Origin: Diphasiastrum complanatum
Lineage: Eukaryota; Streptophyta; Lycopodiopsida; Lycopodiales; Lycopodiaceae
Reading direction: 5' to 3'
Assembly: GCA_029204225.1 (NCBI GenBank)
Contig: CM055108.1
Location: 7,039,822 to 7,103,821, forward strand
Length of the DNA: 64,000 bases
The position numbers were made by a program, and so were the translations under genes. Shown in pieces: positions 23,851 to 35,373 of this stretch (positions are counted from its first letter, which is position 1; every line of letters starts with the position of its first letter). A model generated the notes under the pieces. That model made no database searches, was not told the DNA's origin, and saw only the letters and a program-made list of their open reading frames with translations.

Positions 23851-25028
23851 AGTAAATCAGGGGAAGGCTCAGAGGATAAGTCAGGCTCATCAGAAATATG
23901 AATGTAGATATCGGAATCATCTGGAGTAGTGCCCTCATGGTAAAAAACAGCAGTAATAGTAGGGAGAGGCTGGCGGCAATCACGGACAAGATGGTCAAGA
24001 CTCTTACAAAGACGCTTCTGCTGAAGATCAACGAACTCTGCAGACGTGTAACGTCGGACAAAAGCAGGTCGAGGCGTCGGAGGACGAGGAGGCGAAGGGG
24101 CAATGGAGAGAGCTGGAACAGAAGGGGCCGGTGTAGGGGTGAACGTAGCGGAAAAAGATGAAGCAGAAGGACGGGGTCGGGGTCGGGAGAAGCGGGAAGG
24201 AAGGGTGTCAGAGTACTTATGCTGTAAAGTACTGGCAAGAGACATCGCCTCAACAAGTGTGGTAGGACGGAAGGAAGAAACATCATAACGTAAAACACCA
24301 CGAAGCCCAGCAATGTAACGAGAAATAAGCTCAGTGGACTGTAGATCTGTGAAAAGATAAGAAAGCTCCATAAACTGATCTGTATAAGAAGCAAGATCAC
24401 TGGTCTGAGTGAGACTACGAAATGTATCACGTTGGCGGTCAAGCCACTGAGGATCAATCATAGCATGGCGGAGGTTACGGCAAAAAGTATGCCATACATG
24501 GAACCCTTCCCGATCAAGATAAACTCTATAAACTCGCCACCACATGGCGGCACGTCCATCTAAATGTAAAGCAACCAACTGGATCTTCTAAGGATCAGTC
24601 TTGGGATAAATCTGAAAATATGCGTCAAGCTTAGCAAACCAATTCTCTAATAAGTTTCCGTCGGAGGAACCGGAATAGGTAGCAAGCTGTACCCTATCAC
24701 GAAAGTCTCGAGCAAAGTGTGGCTCAGGAAGGGGGGGACGAGAAAAGAAACCAGGAGGTGAGTTAGATGGAATGAATAGTCCACCACCAGGCTGACTAGC
24801 AGAAGAAGATGGAAATCCAAATGGAGGGGGAGTCCCAAATGTAGGAAAAACAGGAGGTTTACTAGGACCATGAGGCTGTAAAGAATCAATCTGTGACTGC
24901 ATAGTAGCAAAGCCGGTAATAACTGAATTGACGTGAAGAACGAGGCCCGAAAGGGTCTCATCCATGCGACGAAACTGATTGGATAAGGTTTCCTGAGTAG
25001 TCTCACTCGGGGTAGGTGAATGTGCCAT
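23751..25028 (-). pseudogene. Chromovirus gag, one internal stop
   Basis: The start is taken at ATG 25028 (MAHSPTPSETTQ); the region upstream to the LTR is leader. Pro/Gly-rich N-terminal part, then FARDFRDRVQLATYSGSSDG and NWFAKLDAYFQIYPKTD, a stop at about 24588, and continuation in frame with VALHLDGRAAMWW and [19 protein letters not shown], a typical Gypsy gag core. The zinc-knuckle Cys residues are not evident. The frame shifts near 23840 into protease. Confidence 0.82.
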
Positions 25029-25690
25029 AATGATAGTGGAAGGAATAGACGAAAACTTGAGGGAGCGGACTCTTGTCGTCACCCCAAATTAGCCTATTAC
25101 AACCAATATTATCACAATTGAAAAAAACAGACAGCAATGAACAATGGAGAAGCTGTAAAAATGCGTTGGACAACCAGGGATACAATGTGAATTTGAAAGA
25201 GTAAACGGAGTCAGAATTCCTGAAAATGTGGTGGAGAATGAGCGCGCGACAGGCCTTTTGATAAGCTGTAAAAGATGGCTGGAATTGGAGGAAAAAAAAA
25301 GACAAAAGTGACAAGTTGGGAGTGCTGAGGCAGCGATTTACAGGTTGAAGAATTTTAGCTGTTTGGAATAGCAAATGATGTCGGAATTGGGTAGTTTTTG
25401 GATGAGGATGGGCGCTGGACAGTCAGGGAACTAACTGTGGAAGATGGCTGCAAACTGGAAAAATATCAGACGAAAGTGATAGGTCGGAAGGCAGGGACAG
25501 CGATGGAAAGGAAGAGGAGGAGCGCTGGGCAGCAAAGAAAAGAGGGGACAAAACAGAGGGAACGTTGGGCAGGAAGGAGTGGAAGGAGCAGCAATGGAAC
25601 AGGGCTGTCAAAACGGTAATGGAGTTGTAGGAACAACGATGGAGGAGCAAGGCAAGGCAGCAAAGAAAAAATTCCAGATTGTGCTCAGAA

Positions 25691-25706
25691 AAGTGCTCTG
25701 ATACCA
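25691..25706 (-). other. Primer-binding site of the chromovirus
   Basis: On the minus strand the LTR ends TAACT and TGGTATCAGAGCAC follows immediately, the initiator-Met tRNA type primer site. Confidence 0.88.
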
Positions 25707-26122
25707 AGTTACGAATAGAGCCACAGCTGATCTAGAATTAAGCTATGAAAGCATCACATAAGCAAGACTTAACCCTAGAAAGCAAGAAAGAGAGAGATTA
25801 AGGAGGCTAAAGAGAGAGATCAATATCATCAGCTGAATGACAAATGACAGTTTCCCTACTTATAGCCAAGAGGAAGCCCTAAAAGGAAGCTTCCAGTGGC
25901 TAGGGCCCAACTGGGAGGGATAATAGTGCGCCCTCCAAGAAGGCCCCCACTCTCCAGTAATATGTCCAAATGGCCTAATAATGAATAATAAGGCCAAAGG
26001 CCAACCATATAGTCTGAATGTCACTAATGAATAAAAAAGGGCCCAAGGCCTGCTTATGCATAAAGTAAAGTAACTGTAAATGTAAATGGACGCGGCGAAT
26101 GTAATGAGCCGAGTCCATAACT
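25707..26122 (-). repeat. 5' LTR of the chromovirus
   Basis: 416 bp, the source promoter copy. A CTATAA box reads on the minus strand at about 25865-25860. The outer end borders AGATA (26123-26127), the right target duplication. Confidence 0.93.
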
Positions 26123-26127
26123 AGATA

Positions 26128-27074
26128 TATGCTGTACTTTTCATTTACATACTCATTTCAAAACTCTCTGGCTCTTTCTGGAAGGGCATATGTATATGCC
26201 CACTACTTGTAAAGAAGGCCCTTTATCTTTTTCTAGCATCATTGCTCTATGCCCTCCAATATCCACACAAAGAGAGACAACATTATGGAAGCACTTGTGG
26301 GACGACTTCCCTAGGATCCTCTATGGGAATTTCAATATGACAAAGCTCATGCAGAATAGGTGTGGCCATGAGAGGACCATGTGGGGCCTGAAAGCCAACA
26401 CCCAGTAGAAGTGCAAAGCCAACCTTGAAGTTGTTGATGTCCTGGAGCTCCACAACTTTAACCTTGAAGCTTGACGCCAGGCCGGGATGGTGGTCCAATA
26501 GTGCATCCCAAGTTTGAATCCCCCAAGAGTTGTTGGCAAAGCACAAGTAGTTTGTCACAGATATTGCTCGGCAATCAAAACTTCATGGTCTTGGTTTGCA
26601 CATGATTATAAATGAGCTAATCAGACAGTCAAAGACATGGTCACATAAATGTAATTGTATTAGTCAAATCTGTAATTTACAGTCATCATCCTTGCTTCTG
26701 TGGAAGTAGATACTATTGCTATGTAGTCATGGATGTTGAAATTCTTGACCTAAAAGTGTGATGCCAAAGTATACTCATGCTAAAGAATAATATACCATCA
26801 TGATTGCTAATCATGACAGGTCCTGAATTCAGTCTTCAACCCTTGACAAGGCTTTTAATAGCTGGAATATATTATTACAAATAGAGATACACCCCACCAT
26901 AACATAGAGGGTTGATAGATCTTACAACCTTACATGTCTTAGGTGTATGTACTCGCTTGTGGAACAAAGTAACAAGAAATATTATCAACTCATAGGTGAT
27001 AACATATCCAATCCTGATCCTTTTGAATTTGACAAGATACATGCACGATGTTGAGATCATACGACTATCCAGAG
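26128..27074. other. Spacer and presumed 3' UTR of the secreted-protein gene
   Basis: Nothing coding is supported. The part just left of 27075 must hold the 3' UTR of the minus-strand gene; its end is not defined here. The chromovirus inserted about 950 bp past that gene's stop codon. Confidence 0.4.
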
Positions 27075-30000
27075 TCAACAATGAGCAGGTCGGTAGTAAT
27101 TTGGCGGTAGACTTGGACAGCGCTCATCCATACGAGGATAGGGCTCAATGCTGTTAAACTCCGGTAAATCCAATCGATAGTCCCCCAGAATCTGACAGTA
27201 AGGAAGAGGAGGGTCATCATTTGAATTGCACCAAGCCGGTAGACGAGACATCTCATCTTCAAAGAACTTCAACATATATGCATCTCGGATCTGCAAAAGG
27301 TCAAAAATCATAATTTCAGCAAACCAGACAGTCCTTCAACAATCTCCAGCTATCCCAAATAAAATACAGATTTGGTGATAGTTGACAAGCCAAACAACCG
27401 ACATACAGCAAGCTGCAAGACCTTTGAGAATAGAATACACAAAGAAAACCCAGTCTAAATGTTCATATACCGGAATTCAGCACCACATTGTAAGACTGCA
27501 AAATCTGCCTAGACCACTGCTAATGATCTTTGAGTCTGTTAGGACGTCTTAAGTAAGATACATTGCTAGTCTCATTGCAAAAAAAAAAAAAATGGAGATG
27601 TACCGTAAATTCTGTGACTTGTATGACATTAGAGAGTGTTCCAAAAAGGCCAGCTTCCTTGTACATTTCTAAAACAAAAGCGACACAGGAGGTTGATTTT
27701 CCATCACTGTAAACCCAGTCATCCTGCTCGGGAATAGCAAGAAGTTGACCAAAAGGAATGCCCCGCTCATTTGCCTCCCACATAATGCTTGGCAAGTCCA
27801 AACCCTGTAGTAGATCCATAGTTGGCATCTCAAAAGCGCAATAGACAAATCTGGTGTTGTTATCAAACAGGCAAGCAAAGATTAGACAAAAAGATCTAAT
27901 TAAATGCGGAAGATGAGCTAAGGGCAATCAATTTAAAGGGGAGTTTCAATTTCGTTTGCCAATAAACTGCTTTTCCTTCACACGCCTGGCAATCGTAAAG
28001 TGATATAAACCTACGACATCAATATCCTCAGACGAACTTCGTATTGTGTTCACCAGTAAAGGACACAGAGAGGAACAAGTGCCTAATTCCTCCATCAAAT
28101 GTAACCATATATTGTGAAATTTTGGTTGATCAATTGACTGAATGATGTTCTAGAGCAGCATTCATCAACTGCCTTTCATCAAGAACTTGACTCCACAAAA
28201 AGATGTGAATCCACTCTTAATGCTGCTAATCAACAAGACTCTAAGAAAAAACTGCACAACTTCGTAATGTGAAGGGAATCAAAATGTTCTGTGAGCCTTT
28301 CAATTACAATTTTTTAGACAGCTCAACAGGTATGGCCTGGCTTGTGCATTCACGTGAATCATATAATCTGGGGCAAATGTCTGTTATAATATGTGTGTAC
28401 TATATATGATCCACAGCATCCTTAAGCTACTTGGCATTGCAAGTTTTGCCTTGATTTCACATAATCAGATGATTGGATCTTATTCTTCACAGAACTAGCC
28501 TTGCCTCGAATTTTGTCTTAATATGTTCTGACAAAAAGAGCTTATGAAGTTTTGGTGTCCAAGTAGGTCCTTGATCTCTCCCTGCCATCTGGTAGTTGAC
28601 GATCCCAACACATCACAAGAGAGGAAGAAGACCATAATTGACTTGGAGTTTGCATTTAGTCCAGGACAACATCGAAAGATTATTTAACGTTCTGAATGAA
28701 ATTCCAGAGGTAGAGGGATTCAATCACCTCCACAAAAAAGAACCCATACATTGATTGACAAATAAGATTCACTGATTACAATACCTGCGTGCCAAGACGT
28801 TTGTTAAGAGCTTCATTCCACATGTTTGAAGCATATGCTGGTTGTAAGCGAGTCCACACAGTAATGACAGAAGCCACCTGTTGCAGCACATATAGTCATA
28901 AGAATATTTGCATCAAACATTTAAAAGGAAAAGTAGCACCAATCACGTTTTGCATAGAAGTTCGAATGGTGACTTTGGTAATGAGAAGAAATCAAGACAG
29001 ATCTGAAAAAAGAAGGAAAAAAAGATGCAAAACCTCATACTACAATGGCAAGAATGTCCCATTACAGCTAGAACTCTATATATGATGTTCAGATCTTTAT
29101 ACATGACACATGTTGCCATTGTAACATTTAGGAGTGACTCACAATTTTCTCTAATTGCAAAAATAAATTAATTATCAAATGTTAATCATTTTCCTACTGT
29201 AAACAAAAATTGCATTTTGGATTCTGTTATAAAACAGCTGCCCCTTTTGCTTGCATAATATAACTTATTCCAAGTAATGAAGAACAGCACAAGTCATCAA
29301 CGTCACGACTACCATCTTGCTAGAAATTTGCCAACAATGTCAATAGACAGTTTGAGTAGTAATGGACTTCGACTTACAAAACATAAGTGCTGCAAGTTGT
29401 GAAGAGAAAAAGAAATGATCATCATCCTATGCATAATTTGTAAATATATGGCATCTCCAAAGACTAAACTCTACCTAACTGACTATATTTAGCTGTCTGG
29501 CTTCGGAACTGCTTTCTTAACCTAGAGTGAACACTCTTTGTTTTGTTTTGTAGGGGTCAGAGGACGGGGACCGATGACCTTCGATGGGCATCTAAGAGGG
29601 TGGGGTGCTGGAATTAATTTGGAGAGTCAACTCCATACTACATTGCAGACTACAAGCAGAGTTCCGGATGAAGATACTACACTAACAAAAATTACATGTC
29701 ATTTGACTTACAGCAAAGCATGCCAAAGTGTAAGATAATACAAAACTAATGTTCATAGCAGTAAACTTCATATAAAGAAAAATGAGCTCCAAGCGTCCCA
29801 AAGAAGGGGATTGCACAATACATGAATATAGTAAATTCTTGAAGAGAATATTCATAAATATGAGCATCAGAAAAAATAGCACAATTACGGACCAAATTGG
29901 CATCCAAGGGTGGAGGATAGTTTCCAGTAGAAGTGTCAATCCAACTAAAAATCATATTGTGATAACCATATGACTTCCCAGTCATTTGACGAGCATATGC

Positions 30001-33000
30001 CAAAGCTGTTGTCTGATTAAATTTAGAGCGCATTTCTGGATGCAGGGGTAGCAATGCAATTTGAGGATTTGCACCATCTTTGAGCTGTAAACTCCACCAG
30101 TCCTCCCAGGGCAACAAAGCGATCAATTCTTCACCCTGACCGTCAATGACATGCAATAGATTAAAAACCAGTTCCATCTATACTATATTCAAATTCGTCA
30201 ACCTTTCAAACTGACACTAGAAACACTTAAACCTGACATTTCAAAGCTTGTAGATAGCAATCACCTTATCATTTTCATGACCTGATTCTCCAACCCAAAG
30301 TTTCCCCTTTTCGTCTCTCAAACAAACTGCTGTATGACCTGCATATGCACCTGTTACCCACTTTTCCAAAGTCTCAAAGCCTCCCCACCGGCCACGAATC
30401 TTTGAAAGAACCAGAAAATCACCCGAATGAATGTCATTTACACTAATATTTGCTACATATGGTGGAGTTCTTTTGGTGAATGTGGCACCCATATGCCTCT
30501 CAAGAAAAGCAATGTTTGAACTCTGTCCCCATCCCGTATTGGAAAATATAGGAAGTACATCCCAGAGAGCAACAAGTGTACCCAGCATCCCAGCTTTCAT
30601 CAGGAAAATTGAAACACCCTTTTGCTTCACCTACATAATGTGAAACCTTTCTTAAAATCCAGTCACAAAAACCTCATATTGCCATTGAGAAACATGCTTA
30701 TTCTTGATAAATTATATCATTTCAGGCTACGCAGGAAAATTGTTTAGGAAGAATGTCATCAGAAAAGTGCATATTGCAAGGATACAAAGGAAAGCTTCAA
30801 ACTGATATGAACATGGGCACTTTCAGTTTTTGATGTGCATCGCTACGGCATATTTAGGAATTTTTTCAAATACATCAGTTTAAAGCTTGTGATACATGAC
30901 TATCCTTATGTCAGTTGAGAAGTCACTAGTTGGGAATTTCTCTTGGAATACTGTAAAAGATACACGATCAATCAAACAAAGTAAAGAAACAGTTGCCATA
31001 TGTCTGCTCTTAGACAAGAATTTGAGTATAAGGGATGATGGATATCGGGATTCGGTATAAGAGCACATAAGTTCACCAAAAAGGTAAGCTAGTCGAAGGA
31101 TCAAAGAAAGTAATCTTACATATTCAAGCTCTCCTTCTTGCCACTGATTGATTGTCAGTGTATGTGTCCGAGCCAAGAAGTAGTAGTCCCACGTCACACG
31201 AAATGGAGTTGCATAAACATAGAGGTCCATGCATGTCCAGCTATGAGCTTTGCTAGTCTGCAAACAAAAGAGTCAGCTCTAATGTGTACCAAAATACAGG
31301 ACAATCAAATGCATATGAAAATCAAATAGGTAAGGCTCCTGACAACTTTGTTCCCTCAAAACAGTTCAAAAGTTGGATAGGAAATGATAAAATACGTGCA
31401 CTGAATCTTTCAAGTGGTACATTACAACCTTTGCAGACATCACATTAATCAGCTTATAACATCTCACAAACCATCACATTCAGATTTCTGTAATTCAAAG
31501 AAACAAAATCAAACAGTTCAAAATCCATCTTCTCTCTTGCGCCTATTCTGAGCAATCACTGTACTGTACCCAAAAAGCCTGATTGGCTGCAGTCCATTAC
31601 GTTGTCAGCTACCACAGCATATGCTGAATCATTGTTGCCCAGAATCGCGTTTCTGGGTAAAAATGTTCCCAGAAATGCAATTTTGGGACAGAATCGGAAA
31701 ACAAAACAGATTATAAAGAAAAAATGTGTCCTCCTCGTGCCAGAATCGTGCCAGCCGTGGAGGATGACATTGGAGGTCATGTGAGCGACTGGAGGGCGAC
31801 TTTGTGACTGAACAGTCGGCGTCCATCTACTCATTGATCCGAAGGTGGTGCAGACGGTTTCACGACTATTTGGGTTGCGTGGCGGCGAAGTCAATCAACA
31901 AAGTTTTTTGGTAAGTGTAGGCTTAGTGTTTTGAAAGTGTTTGCATTGAGGCAACGAATTCGAACGATGTTTGGTTCTAGACCACCTTTCTTCATGCCCA
32001 CGGTTATTCCTACAGTTTTTGAATCAGTTTTAGGGTTTAAGGTAACAAAAAGTTCGAATCGATTTTCTGATCATTGCAATAAACATACAGTTATTTGGTA
32101 ACAACAATATATGGATAACTGTATGGTTGTAAACTATACTTGTGTAAATGTAGGCTATATGCTGTATGTACCAAGATTTTTTAATTCCCTATATATGTGC
32201 ATAGAAAATTTAGAATGCTTCTATTTATAATCTGATTCGTTCAGATTCAAAGCAGCTGCAGCTCATATACTCATGTTTCTTTGGCGAAGATCACCTCCCA
32301 TGTTTCATTTCTTGTTACGGATGTTTTGTTAGCATATTGTACCAGATACCAGTCTACCGGGTGATGAGTACTGGGTGAAAAGGGAATCGATCATAGAATG
32401 GAACACTGAAGTTTGAACTGTAACGATACTGAAATGTGTTGTATAAGGTGGTAACAAGTTGGAAACATACTGATATGGGTTGTATAAGGTAGTATCAGGT
32501 CATATTAAATATTTTGAATAGAAAAACAAAATTAGAGGATCAAATCAGCCGATTCGAACCGGCCGAATCGACCTCAAAAAATTGGCTCAACTGCGTTTCA
32601 AAATACTTGTAGAAATCCTATGCAAACAACATTCGCCCATTATCGCTTCACCCAATCCCATGCCCCAATCCCATGTGTTTTCTGGCAAACAATCTGATAT
32701 GATCTGTAGGCATCCAATTTTGGTGCGGCTTGGGGCGATTGCTATGTTTCTCCGAGCTTAATAGAATGGCTGGAATGTGTGCTCTGATAATAAAAAGTTA
32801 TGCGATGTTCTCAACTTGATTTATTGGAATTTTTAGGCGATGCTTCTCACAACAATTGTGAGCAATTCAGTGCAATATATTTTCTTGTATTGAATTTCTT
32901 TTGCAGGTATGATTCATATTGACACGATGTCGGTTGTCGGCTGAGGCCTTTTGGCCGAGGTTGAACTTATAGAGGGGGATGTGGCTACCTTAGTTGCCCG

Positions 33001-35373
33001 TTCCAGAACGGAACGCGTTCCAGAACACGTTCTATTTTGGAACTTGGCCAAAACTTTTTTTTCAAAAAATACGTATTTTATTTACGAAGGAATCTAGATA
33101 TTAAAGATTATTGGCTGGCTTGTTTCGGGATCACATAAGAGCTATAATCTTCTCCGGCAACCAGACTGCAACGTCACAATATCTTCTCGATCAGCTTCAA
33201 CACCATCAACTCTCACATCTCTCTACGTTCTCAACCTCTCATCTCAACGGGTATCTAAACTTTCTACTGGATGCTTGTATTGCAGATCACTTCTTAGGCC
33301 ATGACATGGTCAGTTTCACCACCAGGAAGAAGGGCTTGATGGCCCTATTCCACACTTTCTCGCCGCTGGAGCTAAAGAAGCCAGCACCCACTCACTTTGC
33401 CTATTACTTCTTGGTTCTAGAGCGACTATTGGCAGTACGAGACCCCTTGCGGTGGATGGTTGTTAGTGATGGCTTCCTGGGTTTCAGAGGTGTCAGCGCA
33501 AAAGCAATACATTTCCAGGCCACTATGTTTCGAGAGGAGTTTCGGACATGGGCAGCGAGCTTGTGGGGGTCCTTCGACCCTATGTGCTGCATCTAGTAGA
33601 CCATTAGAGGTGCCCTCTCGGTCTCATTTACGAGTTCATGCACCGCATCAACGAGGCGATTCAGACATCAGCCTTGGATGAGGACATGCATGACTCTTCA
33701 ATGTCTTGTACTTTATCTGACTCAAGTTTGTTGTGTTTCTTTTATGCAACGACGCACTAATGATTGTCATGTCTGCTTCCATAGCTAGTTTCCTTCAAGA
33801 TTTCATTTGTTGTGTCTATTATCGAAGTTAAGATACTTCATAAATAGACCTATATGTTCATTAGCACTATATACAAGTTTGGGTATGATCATTGACTATT
33901 TGAAATTTAAAACTTGCATGAATGCACTTCAAATATTTGCTTCCGATACATTCAAACATGTTGAGGTAGGTACTTATTTGCCTCTACATTACATACCTAT
34001 AAAACTGTCCTTTGTTTTTAAAAAAATGCATCCCAAAAAATGCTGGTTTTAGGCTTCAGTCTCAATTTTCACCCAAAAAAATCAGAATTTTTTTAGGATT
34101 CCGGAGTTTCATAACATCATTCCGTTGTGACGGATAAATAATGCATTGTATGATCACTGGTTATCTAAAAGCTGGAACCTTTGTGAATGCACATTGATCT
34201 ATAAATTAACTATCTGCTTGTGATACCTTGTTTTCAGGTAACAATTAAGTCTTGAGCATATACATTACTCTACACGATATGACCATTGGGTATTTAGACA
34301 TAATAGATCCTCAATAGTGCTACAAAAGATGGCAACCTTCAAAATTCGTTGACTTGCCATTGTCCATATTACTGAAATGAGTCCTACCTCATGGTCGTTA
34401 GGAAGAGCATTAATTTTTGGAACCTCAATGTGTCCTTGTTGCCATATAGCAACTTCAGGTACTAAAGGAGGAAATATTCTTATCACAGGGGGATAAAATA
34501 AGTGGGTAAATAACAGCTGAAAAAAACTGTCATGTATAATTGAGCAAACTAAATATAAATGATGATGATCGTGATGATGATATGATAAGTCTTATCATAC
34601 CTACACCTGGAGAGAGGGATTTCCAGGTCTTCAATATTGTCCAATGTCAACCATAGGAGCACATACATGATTCTCCAAGGCGTACCTATCACTTGATCTA
34701 AAGGAACAAAATAAAGCAATGTTTAGCCATCGAGCTGAAATAGCATCCTCTTAAGGTGCTGCGACTGTACAGAGACAACCTTTGATCAGCAGAACTTGTT
34801 CCGCTATCAACTCTCTAACAAAAGGATGACAACGCGATAATCCTAAACCTTCACAATGTTTTGAAAATTCCAAAAGGCTAACACCAAGTAAAAATTGATA
34901 AACACAAGATAAGACAACACTTTGCACAGCTATTAGCCTAAATAGCATCCAAACTTTCAATCAAAATAGCCTTTCTTATGGAATACGCAATAAGGGAACT
35001 CTTATTCAAAAACGCCTCAACAAACTTAGGTTCATGAGTAAACTTGCAATTTGAGGATCTAAGAATGTAGACAGGCCTGGATGTAAAGGATGCCTCCACC
35101 AGTGCCATTTCCGGCTGGCTTCGTCAGTTCCAGCCATGCCTGGTTCTCACTGAAACATGCTCCTTTCCAACTGGAAATATTTGAGGTGGATGAGACCGCA
35201 CCCACAAATTCTGGCAGCAAATCCACAGCGTTATGCAAACTATTGAGGGCGGGCCATGAGATTTGATGAGGTAAGACAGGAAGGATATCCTCGTAATGGA
35301 AGGGTGCCTCCAGTCCCAGAGAGCAACCCGTAAGTAACAGCACCAGAACTAGGGTTTGCAGAAACGGAGGCAT
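27075..35373 (-). CDS. Secreted, putative permuted papain-like protein (7 exons, 517 aa)
   Basis: Exons on the minus strand: 35373-35077, 31257-31120, 30630-30265, 30135-29893, 28877-28785, 27804-27604, 27290-27075. All are multiples of three, so every intron is phase 0, and introns 2-6 have GT...AG ends. The product has a signal peptide (MPPFLQTLVLVLLLTGCSLG) and four possible N-glycosylation sites (NIS, NGT, NIS, NQT), so it should enter the secretory pathway. Landmarks: AHSWTCMDLYVYATPF (exon 2); HSGDFLVLSKIRGRWGGFE and GHTAVCL with His 244, then VGESGHEN (exon 3); YGYHNMIFSWIDT (exon 4); MWNEALNKRLGT (exon 5); DGKSTSCVAFVLEMY with Cys 419 (exon 6); Cys-rich end (exon 7). A GDF...GHTAV...ES block with a later SCVAF matches the His-then-Cys order of YiiX/LRAT-like permuted papain folds; this is inference. 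Plant homologues, from memory, carry a doubtful inositol-phosphatase label. Confidence 0.88.
31630..31790 (+). repeat. Palindromic dispersed repeat, copy B
   Basis: The head ATTGTTGCCCAGAATCGCG is followed by GGGACAGAATCGG, an A-rich stretch, and a GC-rich block at 31729-31763 (CCTCCTCGTGCCAGAATCG, then GCCAGCCGTGGAGG). The order and bases closely follow copy F at 63839-64000. Confidence 0.65.
32988..33075 (+). repeat. Palindromic dispersed repeat, copy C
   Basis: The head CCTTAGTTGCCCG leads into palindromic TCCAGAACGGAACGCGTTCC and then a T/A-rich stretch. Divergent member of the same family. Confidence 0.45.
33111..33596 (+). CDS. ORF of unknown function, antisense inside intron 1
   Basis: A 161-residue frame from ATG 33111 to TAG 33594-33596. 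It opens MAGLFRDHIRAIIFSGNQTA and contains FLLDACIADHFLGHDMVSF, HFAYYFLVLERLLAVRDPLR and FREEFRTWAASLWGSFDP. The composition is protein-like, with hydrophobic helices and few low-complexity runs. A frame downstream (33460-33681) may be its frameshifted continuation. It lies on the strand opposite the host gene, wholly inside intron 1. The family is not recognised; a retroelement-linked ORF is the likeliest origin. Confidence 0.4.
   Translation: MAGLFRDHIRAIIFSGNQTATSQYLLDQLQHHQLSHLSTFSTSHLNGYLNFLLDACIADHFLGHDMVSFTTRKKGLMALFHTFSPLELKKPAPTHFAYYFLVLERLLAVRDPLRWMVVSDGFLGFRGVSAKAIHFQATMFREEFRTWAASLWGSFDPMCCI

Larger units (their letters stand above)
19945..26122 (-). mobile_element. Ty3/Gypsy chromovirus, full length but mutated (6178 bp)
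   Basis: Two near-identical direct repeats (19945-20362, 418 bp; 25707-26122, 416 bp) enclose minus-strand gag-pol. AGATA is duplicated at 19940-19944 and 26123-26127. On the coding strand each LTR starts AGTTATGG and ends TAACT rather than the usual TG...CA. The primer site TGGTATCAGAGCAC follows the 5' LTR directly, and a purine tract (TCGGGGAG) precedes the 3' LTR. By eye the LTRs differ by about four substitutions and one 2-bp indel, so the insertion is young. The coding region nevertheless has several frameshifts and stops. The chromodomain at the integrase C-terminus makes it a chromovirus. Confidence 0.93.
31258..35076 (-). other. Intron 1 (3.8 kb) of the secreted-protein gene
   Basis: It is the longest intron of the gene. 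It contains two palindromic dispersed repeats (copies B and C) and an antisense ORF (33111-33596). The acceptor TTTGTTTGCAG is clear. At the 5' side the in-phase junction after CAG (35077) is followed by GCCTGT, not GT; the nearest GT (35072) is one base out of phase. Confidence 0.7.

Noticed and set aside
24103-24288. Arg-rich plus-strand ORFs in the chromovirus (also 21484-21906 and 23898-24161)
   Set aside because: They are antisense shadows of gag and pol on the minus strand.
25003-25374. 123-codon minus-strand ORF between LTR and gag of the chromovirus
   Set aside because: It lies in the untranslated leader, overlaps gag in another frame and has no domain.
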